A stretch of 41,486 bases of DNA from contig NZ_JALKIL010000043.1 of the NCBI RefSeq assembly GCF_023051105.1, positions 1 through 41,486 of the forward strand, in the 5' to 3' direction. Position numbers and translations under genes: made by a program. Of the stretch, positions 17,710 through 26,311 are shown piece after piece. Origin of the DNA: Anaerobiospirillum sp. NML120449 (GTDB lineage Bacteria > Pseudomonadota > Gammaproteobacteria > Enterobacterales > Succinivibrionaceae). The notes under the pieces were generated by a model. That model did no database searches. It was not told where the DNA came from and saw only the letters and a list, made by a program, of their open reading frames with translations. How positions within the stretch are numbered: position 1 is the stretch's first letter; every line of letters starts with the position of its first letter.

Positions 17710-19323
17710 GTGCGGTGTCGGATAAACTGCCACCGTAAATGCGCTTATATGTCTGACTCAATACCTGCCGTTGAAGTAAAAAACCATAAAGGAAAGACTG
17801 TAGAACCTTTATCTGTTAACAGATCAGCTGCTTCCTGCAGCTCTGCAGTCTCTGATTTCCATGACAATGATTCCCATGGCAGCCGTGCCTGCGGTATCAG
17901 CCTTGCCGGTATCAGCTTGCGCAAAAGCACCAGTGCTCAGAGCAAAGAGCGCTTTGACCGTGAGTATTGTCGTGGTGCTGCCGGATATGTAGGCAACCAC
18001 AACGCTCCTGTGTTCTATCAGAAGGCCACAGCAGAGCATTTTGCCTCAAACGTACATGAATGTGAGCAGATCATTTTCCATGACAGTCCTGATGACCTGC
18101 GCAGGCGCTCTAAAGATGAGTGCAGCGTGCGTGATGGTGACTGTCCAGATAGCGGCTGTCCTCTTGATGATGATGGCTACGGTGACGACAGCAGCTCTGG
18201 AGAGGGTGAGTTGCCTAACCTCCATCAGCTTCACGCTTTCAGTTCAGGCAAAAAGAACCATGACCCGGTCAGTGACAGCTCAGAGGGAGACTGCCGGTCA
18301 GAGCATTGTTGTTCCCGCAAATCAAAGTCATCCTCTTCAGACGTAAGTACAGGTGCCTGCTGTTGTAAAGATGATGATTCTGATATTGATATGAGTGCAG
18401 ACAGTGAGAAGAGTGTCAGACCTTGCTGCGGTGAGGCTCTTGAGGCATGCAGTGCCGATGAGATTGCTTTTGGTGATGTAAGGGAAGCTCGCATGTATGC
18501 AGACGGGGATGATGACTGCTCCCAGGATGATTGTGCAGAGCTTGAGGACGGCGACAGCTGTGACGTCCTTGCAGGTGTGGACCCATGCTTCACAGGAATA
18601 TCTGTATCTGCGGGCCAGTCGGCTCCCCGTATTCACAAGTCGACCATTTTGATTATTGATGGTGATGATCAGAGCTGCCGCTATATCAAGAAGTCACTGG
18701 GCAATGAGCATTACAAAACCTACGTGGCTCATGACATGCGCCAGGGCGCCATTCATGCGGCTACCCGCAAGCCTGATTTGATCCTGATCAATAACGAATT
18801 GCCAGGCGGCTGCGGCGTTCAGCTCATCAAAAAGATTCGTGGCTATTCTCTGGTTCCTATCATGGTTATTTCCGCAGTTGATGATGAAAAGACCATGGTA
18901 GAAGCTCTGGACAGCGGTGCTGATGATTACGTTATAAAACCTTTTGGTGCTGATGAAATCAGTGCCCGAATCAGGGCCCACCTGCGCCGTCGTACCATTC
19001 CAAGTGATATTCAAAGCTCCGATACTGTCTTTACCATGGGTAATGTCAGGGTCGACCTGATGCGCAATATCACCACCAAAAATGGCCACGAGGTGCATCT
19101 GACCAAGCTGGAAAAGCGTCTTCTTCGTGTGCTGCTTTCAGATCATGGAAAGGTGCTCACTCAGCGCTTTATTACTCAGCAGGTGTGGGGTCCGCATAAT
19201 CTTGATCAGAATAAGAATCTGCGCATTGTCATCTGTAACCTGAGGGCCAAGCTCGAAGATGATCCTAAAAATCCGGTCTACATCCTTACCGAAACGGGCG
19301 TAGGCTACCGTCTGGCCGTATAG
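17710..19323 (+). CDS. KdpE-like orphan response regulator with a Cys/Ser/Asp-rich extension and a degenerate receiver
   Basis: The 537-residue frame (GTG start) has three parts. Residues 1-305 are low-complexity and rich in Ser, Asp and Cys, with 23 Cys including CCC at 217-219 and CC pairs at 200-201 and 239-240; I recognise no domain. Residues 311-428 are a receiver closest to KdpE: ATRKPDLIL, SGADDYVIKPFG with Lys410, and Ser388. However, the phospho-acceptor Asp is Asn361 (LILINNELP) and the acidic pair is Asp317-Gly318. Residues 440-537 are a winged helix of the OmpR/PhoB type, again KdpE-like (KVLTQRFITQQVWGPHN, LTETGVGYR). No histidine kinase is near. Phosphorylation-independent control is inferred, with the Cys-rich part as a possible metal or redox sensor. 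An ATG at 17749 is an alternative start; neither start has a good ribosome binding site. Confidence 0.85.
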   Translation: MRCRINCHRKCAYMSDSIPAVEVKNHKGKTVEPLSVNRSAASCSSAVSDFHDNDSHGSRACGISLAGISLRKSTSAQSKERFDREYCRGAAGYVGNHNAPVFYQKATAEHFASNVHECEQIIFHDSPDDLRRRSKDECSVRDGDCPDSGCPLDDDGYGDDSSSGEGELPNLHQLHAFSSGKKNHDPVSDSSEGDCRSEHCCSRKSKSSSSDVSTGACCCKDDDSDIDMSADSEKSVRPCCGEALEACSADEIAFGDVREARMYADGDDDCSQDDCAELEDGDSCDVLAGVDPCFTGISVSAGQSAPRIHKSTILIIDGDDQSCRYIKKSLGNEHYKTYVAHDMRQGAIHAATRKPDLILINNELPGGCGVQLIKKIRGYSLVPIMVISAVDDEKTMVEALDSGADDYVIKPFGADEISARIRAHLRRRTIPSDIQSSDTVFTMGNVRVDLMRNITTKNGHEVHLTKLEKRLLRVLLSDHGKVLTQRFITQQVWGPHNLDQNKNLRIVICNLRAKLEDDPKNPVYILTETGVGYRLAV

Positions 19324-19458
19324 CTCCATGCACGGCACCGGCAACTGTGCGAGCTGACCTGCGCCTGGTGCCAGCTGTACGGCATCCCACCTGCATGCCG
19401 CATGCAGCGGTGCAGCCCTGAGCCTGCGGCCGGTCCTTATGTCCGGTTTGACCTGGAC

Positions 19459-19512
19459 AAAAAATGCCCTGCAGTCCTGACCTTGGCGGTCAGGGCGGCA
19501 GGGCTTTATTAA
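19459..19512. terminator. Bidirectional terminator between the regulator and flagellin genes
   Basis: GCCCTGC (19466) and GCAGGGC (to 19504) enclose an inner TCCTGACC/GGTCAGG stem. On the minus strand it ends in a run of six T, so it serves flagellin best; on the plus strand the tail is TTTATTAA. The two genes converge on it. Confidence 0.85.
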
Positions 19513-19532
19513 TTCTGGTACTGAAAAGGAGG

Positions 19533-19555
19533 AGGCCGAATCTTGGATTCGGCCT
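19533..19555 (-). terminator. Second hairpin after flagellin
   Basis: AGGCCGAATC and GATTCGGCCT form a perfect 10-bp stem with a three-base loop, 20 bases past the flagellin stop. On the minus strand it is followed by CCTCCTTTTC. It may stabilise the 3' end or assist the terminator just beyond. Confidence 0.7.
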
Positions 19556-19575
19556 ACTGGGATAGTTGTTCGGTA

Positions 19576-20457
19576 TTACATCATGCCGCTATTGATCAGC
19601 TGCAGGATGATATTGTTGCGGCTGTTTGCCTGCATCAGCATGGACATGGAGGCCTGCTGGAGAATTGATGCTCTCATCAGATTGGCCGACTCCTCTGCAT
19701 AATCGGTATCGCGTATGCGGCTGCGGGCATCAGCAAGATTGGCTGTCATGGTGCCATTGAGTCGAATAACAGAATCCAGACGCACCTGAAGAGCGCCAAT
19801 GGAACCACGGGCACCGTCAACTGTGGCAATCATGCCGTCAATATCTGCCAGTACGTTTTGTGCTCCCTCGCGTGTAGAGAGGGTGAATTTGCCGTTGGCT
19901 ACAGAGTTGTTATTTGCTGCCAGTGAGTCGTAGATGTCCTGAAGCCTGAAACTCTGTGACATGTCGTGGGTGATGGTATCACCACTGTAGGCGCCGACCT
20001 GCAGGGTAAACTCACCGTTATCGAACATGGTGCTTTGCTGGCCAAGCAAAATGGTCTTGCCACCGTACTTTGTCTGCTCGGCAATGCGGGTAATTTCATC
20101 AGCAAGGGCATCAGCCTCGGCCTGCATGGCTTTACGGTCCTCATCGGTATAGGTGCCGTTTGATGCCTGCACAGCCAGAGTTCTGATTTTCTGGAGCATG
20201 TTTACTGTTTCGTCCAGAGCTCCCTCATAGGTCTGCGCCAGGGCCTGGCCATCAGCTGCATTGCGGGTAGCCTGGTTATAGCCATTAATCTGCGAGGTCA
20301 TTCTGCTGGCTATCTGAAGTCCTGCCGGATCATCCTTTGCCGAGTTAATACGAAAACCAGAAGCAAGGCGCTTCATGGCATTATCGGCCATCAGGGTAGC
20401 ATTATTCAGATATCGCCTGGCCTGCATGGCTGCGATATTAGTAATGAAAATACCCAT
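19576..20457 (-). CDS. fliC: Flagellin
   Basis: This 293-residue protein is the filament subunit exported through the flagellar type III channel. The conserved D0/D1 N-terminus runs to about residue 140 (LASGFRINSAKDDPAGLQIASRM spread over 31-53, then QTYEGALDETVNMLQKIRTLAVQ). The C-terminal D1/D0 covers roughly 200-293 (GALQVRLDSVI, then ILQQASMSMLMQAN). The central variable domain is short, giving a compact flagellin without a large D2/D3. The first residues are GIFITN rather than the common AQVINTN. AGAGAGAA precedes the ATG. It is a lone gene; no other flagellar gene is in the window. Family members with such short cores are often O-glycosylated, which fits the MAF-like gene at 30516-32162. 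Confidence 0.96.
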   Translation of the reverse strand: MGIFITNIAAMQARRYLNNATLMADNAMKRLASGFRINSAKDDPAGLQIASRMTSQINGYNQATRNAADGQALAQTYEGALDETVNMLQKIRTLAVQASNGTYTDEDRKAMQAEADALADEITRIAEQTKYGGKTILLGQQSTMFDNGEFTLQVGAYSGDTITHDMSQSFRLQDIYDSLAANNNSVANGKFTLSTREGAQNVLADIDGMIATVDGARGSIGALQVRLDSVIRLNGTMTANLADARSRIRDTDYAEESANLMRASILQQASMSMLMQANSRNNIILQLINSGMM

Positions 20458-20680
20458 TCTTCTCTCTTAACCTCATCAAATTCTGTATTACAGCAGTCAG
20501 CACGCCGCTTACTGGAATAAGGCAAAAAATCAGGCCTCCAAAGCCCGTAATGCTCAGACCTTTATGAATTTCAGATCCGGGCTTTATGAGCTGGCAGAGT
20601 CAAATGACAGGTTCATCTGCAAATGCCTGTCTGGACTTAACAGGCAGAAAATCTTGAGGTGTTGCTCATTCTTTAAAAGG

Positions 20681-20711
20681 TTATCGGAATGAACAGAAAA
20701 ATTTTCTCTGA
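20681..20711 (-). promoter_or_regulatory. Putative sigma-28 promoter of flagellin
   Basis: On the minus strand TCCGATAA (20681-20688) matches seven of eight bases of the sigma-28 -10 GCCGATAA. The -35 at the usual 15-base spacing reads AGAA rather than TAAA, so it is only partial. It would give a leader of about 220 nt before the flagellin start. Confidence 0.5.
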
Positions 20712-21260
20712 TTATGACAGTAATAATTCAGATGCAATGCAGGTAAGGCGGTTAAGCCCAATGTAATAGCGACACCGTTTTTACTAGATATTTATTTGTA
20801 ATTAAAAATGTCCGGTTAAGCCAGGCTGCAAAGTGCCTGTCTGTTCAGAGAAAAGGCGATTTCTGAGCCGCATTATCAGTGCTGCTCTGACTGCACAAAA
20901 GTGATTTTCCAGATACAGCAAAACAGGCTCCCATAGATATACTGGTACCGGGTTACATCACGCTCTTGACCGGCCTTTGCCATGACAATGCATAAGCTGC
21001 TCTGGCAGGGGAATTGACCTGTCCCAGGCCCAGGCAACTGCGCGGACGATGCCTGGCCGCGCCGTATACAGCCCTGGCATTTCCTAGCGCGGCATGCTCA
21101 GGCCTTGACGCGTCCATGTACGGCCTTTGTGTTAAGGCAAGAAATAGCTAAAAGAGAAAGGACCAAACTTGTTATCCAGCAAGGGACGGCACCGGTGCCG
21201 TTTCCCTGGGACGTAACAGGGCCGTTACCATGGGACAGGGCTGTCGCTGTTTCCACAGGG
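20712..21260. other. Gap upstream of flagellin
   Basis: No gene seen. The part near 20700-20830 is AT-rich and the rest GC-rich, leading into the 47-bp array. Confidence 0.5.
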
Positions 21261-21448
21261 AGGCGCATTGGCCGCACCATGGGGAGGCCCGTGGATGTTT
21301 CCATGGGAGGCGCATTGGCCGAACCATGGGGAGGCCCGTGGATGTTTCCATGGGAGGCGCATTGGCCGCACCATGGGGAGGCCCGTGGATGTTTCCATGA
21401 GAGGCGCATTGGCCGTACCATGGGACATAGCCATGGATGTTTCCATGG
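21261..21448. repeat. 47-bp tandem array, four copies
   Basis: AGGCGCATTGGCCG recurs at 21261, 21308, 21355 and 21402, exactly 47 bp apart; the last copy decays after 21425. Each unit carries CACCATGGGGAGGCCCGTGG and ATGTTTCCATGGGA. Three copies differ at only a few bases. 47 is not a multiple of three, so all three frames are used in turn and open frames here are chance. Confidence 0.95.
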
Positions 21449-22347
21449 ACGTCCTGCTGTGCAGGCTGTCAGGAAATGCCGGTATGCATAAGCATTATTG
21501 TGGAGGCATGGGCGGGTGATGAGGGGCGTACTGGAGCAAGTCAGGGCGTGATGATAATTAATTTAATGAATTATTAAAATCATTTTAATAAAAAACATTG
21601 GGCTTTTGCGCAGGGGCACAGTCTGCAAAGCGCGTGGTTATCGCAGACACAGGGGCCGGTGCCTGGATCCGAGTTTCAGCCTGGCAACAGGGGAAGAATG
21701 ATGCATTCATGCAAAGATATGGCATGGATCTCACTTTTTAAGCGCCGTCTTGGATAGAGAAAATGCACTTTGCTAAACTCAATTCGCCTTACAGGAAACA
21801 GGCTTCTGTAGCAGCTGCTCAGGCAGCAGGGCCCTGCAGCAGGTCACATGGCAGCGGTCTTACAGGCATTAACACTTCCTTCCTTAGTTATCACAATTTC
21901 CGGAGCATCCGGAAGTTTTTCAATTCCTTGTGCCAAGGGCACAAAGTGTGGTGAGTGCACAGTCTGGACATAAAAAGGAGCTGTGCAAATTAATCAACGG
22001 GTCAATTACCTCCCGTACTTCAAAAGCCTTAACACAGCAAGCAGAACATGGCCCTGACAGGGCGCAGATTGCCAGGACAGAAGACCTGTCATAAGGCAGT
22101 CGTGCTGGCGGCCATGGCTGCCATGCAGCGCAGGGCATTCAGCCGGTAAGGATATGCAGTCCAGGTCCCGATGGTCTGCCAGCAGCTTATTATCAGATTC
22201 TGAATATGGACATGCTTTGAGCCATTGACTGTGGCCAGGCGGCCTGACAGTCAGATTTATGGTGTCAGCAGCTCAGTTTCAAGACGGTGCCGGTCAGGGC
22301 GCCGAAGAGGTACGGAAAACAGGCAACATTATCAGGAGCAGCATAGA
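21449..22347. other. Gap upstream of fbp
   Basis: No gene is supported. An AT-rich block at 21550-21595 includes the inverted repeat ATTAAAAT-C-ATTTTAAT (21573-21589). The reading frame of fbp is open back to 22225, but those 41 codons read as Arg/Ser/Gln-rich chance sequence. Confidence 0.5.
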
Positions 22348-24429
22348 TTGAATACTTTTGACTCAGGTCTTGACGTTATAGGCGAGGCACAGGAATTTGT
22401 TAACGACGCCAATCGTGGCAGTCTTCCGGTTGATCTGCACTATCTGGAGCTGCTCTCCGAGCAGTACCCTAACCGTGTAGATGCTTTCTCTGAAATCATC
22501 AATCTGCAGGCTATCCTTAACCTGCCAAAGGGTACTGAACACTTTGTATCTGACCTGCACGGTGAGTATGAGGCTTTCTGCCACATCATCAATGGATGCT
22601 CCGGCGTTATCCATGAAAAGGTTGAGGAGCTCTTTGATATCAGCCCTCAGGAAAAGTCAGCTCTGTGCTCTCTGGTTTACTACCCTGAGGAAGTTATGCG
22701 CCTGCGCCGTGAGGCCGGTGAGCTTAATGACCAGTGGTACAAAGAGACTCTTGAGCGCCTGATCAAGCTGTGTAAGTATCTTTCTGCCAAGTACACACGC
22801 TCCAAGGTACGTAAGGCTATTGACAAGAATTACAGCTACATCATCGATGAGCTGCTCCACGCTCAGAATGACGAGACTGCCTCCCGTGCTATCTACCATG
22901 AGGCCATCTTAAATACCATTTTAAGAACCAGGTCTGCCCATCACTTTGTGACCTCCTTATGCGCTCTGTCCAAGCGTCTGGCCGTAGATCATCTGCACGT
23001 GGTAGGTGACGTTTATGACCGTGGTCCAAGCCCTGATCGCATCATGAGCCTGCTCATGAACTATCACAGCATCGATATCCAGTGGGGTAACCACGATATT
23101 CTGTGGATGGGCGCTGCCCTTGGTTCCGAGGTATGTATTGCCACTGTGCTGCGCAATAACGTTAACTACTTTAACTACTCACTGCTGGAGAGTGCTTACT
23201 CCATTTCTCTGCGCAAGTTAAATGAGTTTGCCAACAAGACCTACACTTATCCGGTAAAGGAGCGCTCAAGGGGAGCTGCCTGTCACCTTGGCAAGAACTT
23301 CGCTCCACCAAATGGTCACGGTGCTGACAGTGATCAGGAATACGAAGATCTCATGCAGGCTTTCGAGGACGAAAGCCGCGCCAAGATGGTAAAGGCCATT
23401 ACCGTTATTGCTCTGAAGCTGCAGGGCCAGCTCATCAAGCGCAACAGCGAGTTCATGATGGATGACCGACTGCTCATGGACAAGATGGACCTCAAGCGTG
23501 GTGTAGTAACCATCAATGGCAATGAGTACGAGCTCAACACTGTTGATCTGCCAACCATCAACCCGGAAGATCCGTTCGCCCTCAGCCGTGAAGAGGCTCA
23601 CCTTATGGAGTCTCTTAAGGAATCCTTCCTCAAGTCTGAAAGACTGCAAAATGAGGTAGCCTTCCTGTACTCACACGGCTCTATCTACAAGTGCTTCAAT
23701 GGCAACCTGCTTTATCACGGCTGCATCCCGCTTACTGAGGACGGCCGCTTCCGTCAGGTGAATATTGCCGGCAAGATTATGCAGGGCAAGGCTTTCCTTG
23801 ATTACTGTGACCGTCTGGCCCGTCAGGCTTACACCATCAGAGATCAGAAGAGCCTCGACTTCATGTACTACCTGTGGTGCGGCTTCAACAGCCCTCTGTC
23901 CGGCCGTATCATGAAGCCTTTTGAGCGCTACTTTGTTGATGACAAGAGCACTCACAAGGAGCCTAGTGATCCTTACTACAAGCACTATCACAGCGAAGCT
24001 ACCTGCCGCATGATTCTTGAGGAGTTCGGTCTTGACCCTGAGCTGGGCCACATCATCAATGGCCACACTCCAATCCGTGTTAAGGACGGTGAGCAGCCAA
24101 TGCGCGGCAACGGCCGCCTGATCGTTATCGACGGTGGTCTGTGCTCTGCCTACCACAAGACAACAGGTATCGCCGGTTATACCCTGATTTCCAACTCCCG
24201 TAACCTGGTTCTCAAGGCCCACCGCCCATTTGAAAGCTGCGAAAAGGCTGCCCGTGAGAACATTGACATGATCTCTGTATCTTCCGAGGTGGAGAGATAT
24301 CCAAAGCGTCTTAAGGTAGAGGACACTGATAATGGTGCCCGCATCAAGCGCAGTATTCATGAGCTTGAGCAGCTGCTGCAGGCCTACGTAAAGGGCACTA
24401 TTGTCGAGCGCCCATCACGTAAGCGCTGA
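22348..24429 (+). CDS. fbp: Fructose-1,6-bisphosphatase, class III
   Basis: The 693-residue enzyme removes the 1-phosphate of fructose 1,6-bisphosphate in gluconeogenesis. It is the class III type (B. subtilis Fbp family), a calcineurin-like metallophosphoesterase unrelated to E. coli Fbp or GlpX. Metal-site motifs are present: FVSDLHGEYEAF (Asp69, His71), VVGDVYDRGPSPDR at 218-231, QWGNHDILWMG at 245-255, and INGHTPIRV and DGGLCSAYHKTTGIAGYT further on. I chose the TTG at 22348 because AGGAG lies nine bases before it and family similarity begins there. The class is common in Firmicutes and Bacteroidetes and unusual in Proteobacteria, so an old transfer is plausible, although codon use matches its neighbours. 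Confidence 0.95.
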   Translation: MNTFDSGLDVIGEAQEFVNDANRGSLPVDLHYLELLSEQYPNRVDAFSEIINLQAILNLPKGTEHFVSDLHGEYEAFCHIINGCSGVIHEKVEELFDISPQEKSALCSLVYYPEEVMRLRREAGELNDQWYKETLERLIKLCKYLSAKYTRSKVRKAIDKNYSYIIDELLHAQNDETASRAIYHEAILNTILRTRSAHHFVTSLCALSKRLAVDHLHVVGDVYDRGPSPDRIMSLLMNYHSIDIQWGNHDILWMGAALGSEVCIATVLRNNVNYFNYSLLESAYSISLRKLNEFANKTYTYPVKERSRGAACHLGKNFAPPNGHGADSDQEYEDLMQAFEDESRAKMVKAITVIALKLQGQLIKRNSEFMMDDRLLMDKMDLKRGVVTINGNEYELNTVDLPTINPEDPFALSREEAHLMESLKESFLKSERLQNEVAFLYSHGSIYKCFNGNLLYHGCIPLTEDGRFRQVNIAGKIMQGKAFLDYCDRLARQAYTIRDQKSLDFMYYLWCGFNSPLSGRIMKPFERYFVDDKSTHKEPSDPYYKHYHSEATCRMILEEFGLDPELGHIINGHTPIRVKDGEQPMRGNGRLIVIDGGLCSAYHKTTGIAGYTLISNSRNLVLKAHRPFESCEKAARENIDMISVSSEVERYPKRLKVEDTDNGARIKRSIHELEQLLQAYVKGTIVERPSRKR

Positions 24430-24584
24430 CAGGCAGCCCCGGCCAGCACACAAAAGAATTTGCCGCTTCCGGACTGATCCCGTACAGATCCCGGACAAAG
24501 TCCGGACTGATCATGGTCTCAGCCCGGAAGCAGCACCATACAGCCAGACCATGGCTTTCATGGCCCGGCTGCATGATAAAAGAG

Positions 24585-24637
24585 AAGAGAAACAGACAGG
24601 CTCTCATCCTCACAAGGGATGCGGGCCTGTTTCTTTT
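24585..24637 (+). terminator. Terminator after fbp
   Basis: AAGAGAAACAG pairs with CTGTTTCTTTT at the base of a longer hairpin with inner CATCC/GGGATG pairing; the right arm ends in four T. It lies about 160 bases after the fbp stop. Confidence 0.75.
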
Positions 24638-24662
24638 AGCAGCTCATCATGGCTGCCCCTGA

Positions 24663-24770
24663 ACCCGGCACCCAGCTCTGCATCCAGCCCGGCACTCAGC
24701 TATGCATCCAGCCCGGCACTCAGCTATGTATCCAGCCCGGCACCCAGCGATGCATCCAGTCCGGCCTGCC
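24663..24770. repeat. 24-bp tandem array, about 4.5 copies
   Basis: CCCGGCACTCAGCTATGCAT plus CCAG recurs with a 24-bp period between 24663 and 24770, with variants CCCAGCTCTG, CTCAGCTATG and CCCAGCGATG. It directly follows the fbp terminator. In one frame it reads as an eight-residue SSPALSYA-type repeat, but no gene start supports translation. Confidence 0.93.
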
Positions 24771-25260
24771 ACTGGCAGCATGAGCGCCGGACGCCCTGTT
24801 CAGGCAGCACCCCATAAACCATAAGGGCATCATGTCAGCCAGGCATACAACATGGTTTTTGATGTCAGCCTCCATGTCAGGCTACATATACAGCGCTGTG
24901 AAGGCTTGCCCGGACTGCCTGATTCATAAAATATGGGCGGTTGCGCAGTGCCAGACTCTGAGGGCTGGGGGAGAGTTTGTCTAAAAGCGTGCCCTGTAAC
25001 GGGGCTGGTGCAGCTGAAAAATGAGGGTGCTGCTGAGCTGTATGCACCACTTTAGATATGGTCGTGAAAATTTTCCGTACTATGGCTGACAGGGACAGGT
25101 TATGGGGATGGCTGTTATGGCCTGCTGGGCACGGGCTGATGATTTAACCCGGGAGTGCAGTGGCATTGGGCGTGCCGGTGCACGCAGTGAACAGTTTATT
25201 GAAAGAAAGGCATAAATATCGGGTGCAGCTGCAGGTAATGCGTCGTGCCTTAAAGATAAA
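24771..25260. other. Gap after the 24-bp array
   Basis: No gene recognised. The sequence is of mixed composition, without hairpins followed by T-runs. Confidence 0.5.
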
Positions 25261-25290
25261 TTTTATTGATTATCAGCACAGAAGTGCCTT

Positions 25291-25296
25291 TATAAT
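25291..25296 (+). promoter_or_regulatory. Putative promoter of a short transcription unit
   Basis: A TATAAT hexamer at 25291-25296 with a TTGATT 19 bases upstream (25266-25271). The spacing is long, so the -35 is uncertain. Transcription would start near 25303 and end at the terminator at 25615, about 310 nt. Confidence 0.4.
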
Positions 25297-25333
25297 GCCG
25301 GCAAATGTTCACCACTTCAGGACCGGATATAAC

Positions 25334-25579
25334 ATGTCGGCTCTTCATTCTTATCTGCATTCAGGCTGCTGCCAGATGCTCAGTGAGCATCAGGATATAA
25401 GGCAGCGTGTGCCCGGTGGTCTTTATGATCATCCCGGCCTGAGTGTGCGCCTGAGACCTGTGCCGCATCCGTGTGCCCAGACTGTGACTGCAGATAATTG
25501 CGCCCTTGTTGTGCCCCCTTTATGCAGCAATGTGTCCGGTGAATTACAGTATTCTTGTGCCCCTGTGCCTGCGCTATAA
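25334..25579 (+). CDS. Possible small protein of unknown function, 81 residues
   Basis: Between a putative promoter and a strong terminator lies one frame of 81 codons starting with ATG at 25334 (AGGA 11 bases before) and ending with TAA directly against the terminator stem. The product is rich in Pro, Cys and Leu (five Cys), with no transmembrane segment and no recognised domain. Its codon use is not clearly like the known genes. The same transcript could instead be a non-coding RNA of about 310 nt. I report it because promoter, frame and terminator fit each other, but the coding claim is weak. The open frame continues upstream to 25160 without a better start. Confidence 0.3.
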   Translation: MSALHSYLHSGCCQMLSEHQDIRQRVPGGLYDHPGLSVRLRPVPHPCAQTVTADNCALVVPPLCSNVSGELQYSCAPVPAL

Positions 25580-25615
25580 AGCCATTATTCAGTATCCCTG
25601 AGTAATGGCTTTTTT
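25579..25615 (+). terminator. Strong terminator of the short unit
   Basis: AAGCCATTATTCAG pairs with CTGAGTAATGGCTT (14 bp, one G-T pair) and six T follow. It is among the best terminators in the window, yet no recognised gene precedes it, so something upstream must be transcribed. Confidence 0.9.
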
Positions 25616-25635
25616 CATTTCTGGCCCTGGCATAT

Positions 25636-25747
25636 GACAGCCAACTCGCTGGTCCTGGCACAGGCCCGCCAACTTGCTGGCCATGACAAAGGACAGCCAA
25701 ATCGCTGGCCCTGACACAGGCCCGCCATGGCGCTGGTCAGGGGCCGC
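25636..25747. repeat. 56-bp imperfect repeat made of about 28-bp halves
   Basis: GACAGCCAA recurs at 25636 and 25692, 56 bp apart. Within each copy the motif TCGCTGG or TTGCTGG followed by CCTGGCACAGGCCCGCCA-like sequence recurs roughly every 28 bases. It starts directly after the terminator. Confidence 0.8.
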
Positions 25748-26091
25748 CATGGCTCAATGGGCAGGTCCTCTGCAGCGCCATTGCCGCAGCCTCAGACGAG
25801 ATGCCATGAGCCATAAGCCATGAGCTCGGGCAGCTGACGACGGAGGCTGCCGGAGGCAGTGGTGGTGGTGGTGGCGGAAGGCCGGGACAGGGGAAAATGG
25901 AGTGCCAGCTGTCATTTGCAATTATTGCTTATGATTTTCTGGAAAAAACAAGGCCTGAAATGATGATGATTTATCAATATTTTCAGCTGTGATTTGATCT
26001 GTCTTGCCGTTATTCGTGTGATGCAGCTCAAAGAAATCTGGCGAAAATGAGCCTTTTGAGCTTTAGTTAAGCAGGTTATTAAAATCTTGTA
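25748..26091. other. Gap before the candidate small RNA
   Basis: No gene seen. It changes from GC-rich (a GTGGTGGTGGTGGTGGCGG run near 25860) to AT-rich from about 25910. Confidence 0.45.
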
Positions 26092-26311
26092 TTAGAAAAA
26101 CTTATGGTATTACTGGGCCTGTAGCAGGTGCCAGCAATTTGCCGTTCTTTTTGCAAAAATTGCGCACTTTTATGGGGCGCTGTTCCAGAATATTATGCGG
26201 TACAGCTGTGCCAGCAAAGTTCGTATTTACGGGGATTATATGCAAAGTTGCTCAAAGCTAACTTTTATATATTCACAGCTTTACTAAAGGGGTTATCAAA
26301 ACCCCTTTTTT
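26092..26311 (+). ncRNA. Candidate small RNA, about 200-220 nt
   Basis: A perfect terminator, AAAGGGGTT (26286-26294) against AACCCCTTT (26300-26308) with six T, stands more than 600 bases before pflB and 1.85 kb after fbp, with no gene in front of it. Upstream, TTGAGC (26056-26061) and TAAAAT (26080-26085) are 18 bases apart and would start transcription near 26092. The interval contains a GCAATTTGC/GCAAAAATTGC hairpin near 26135-26163. Its open frame (26128-26379) runs through the terminator and so cannot be the product. I compared it by eye with 6S, tmRNA, RNase P, SRP RNA and Spot 42 and saw no match. The 5' end is uncertain. Confidence 0.5.

Noticed and set aside
22225..22347. 41 extra N-terminal residues of FBPase
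   Set aside because: Arg/Ser-rich sequence unlike the family; the TTG at 22348 has a good ribosome binding site.
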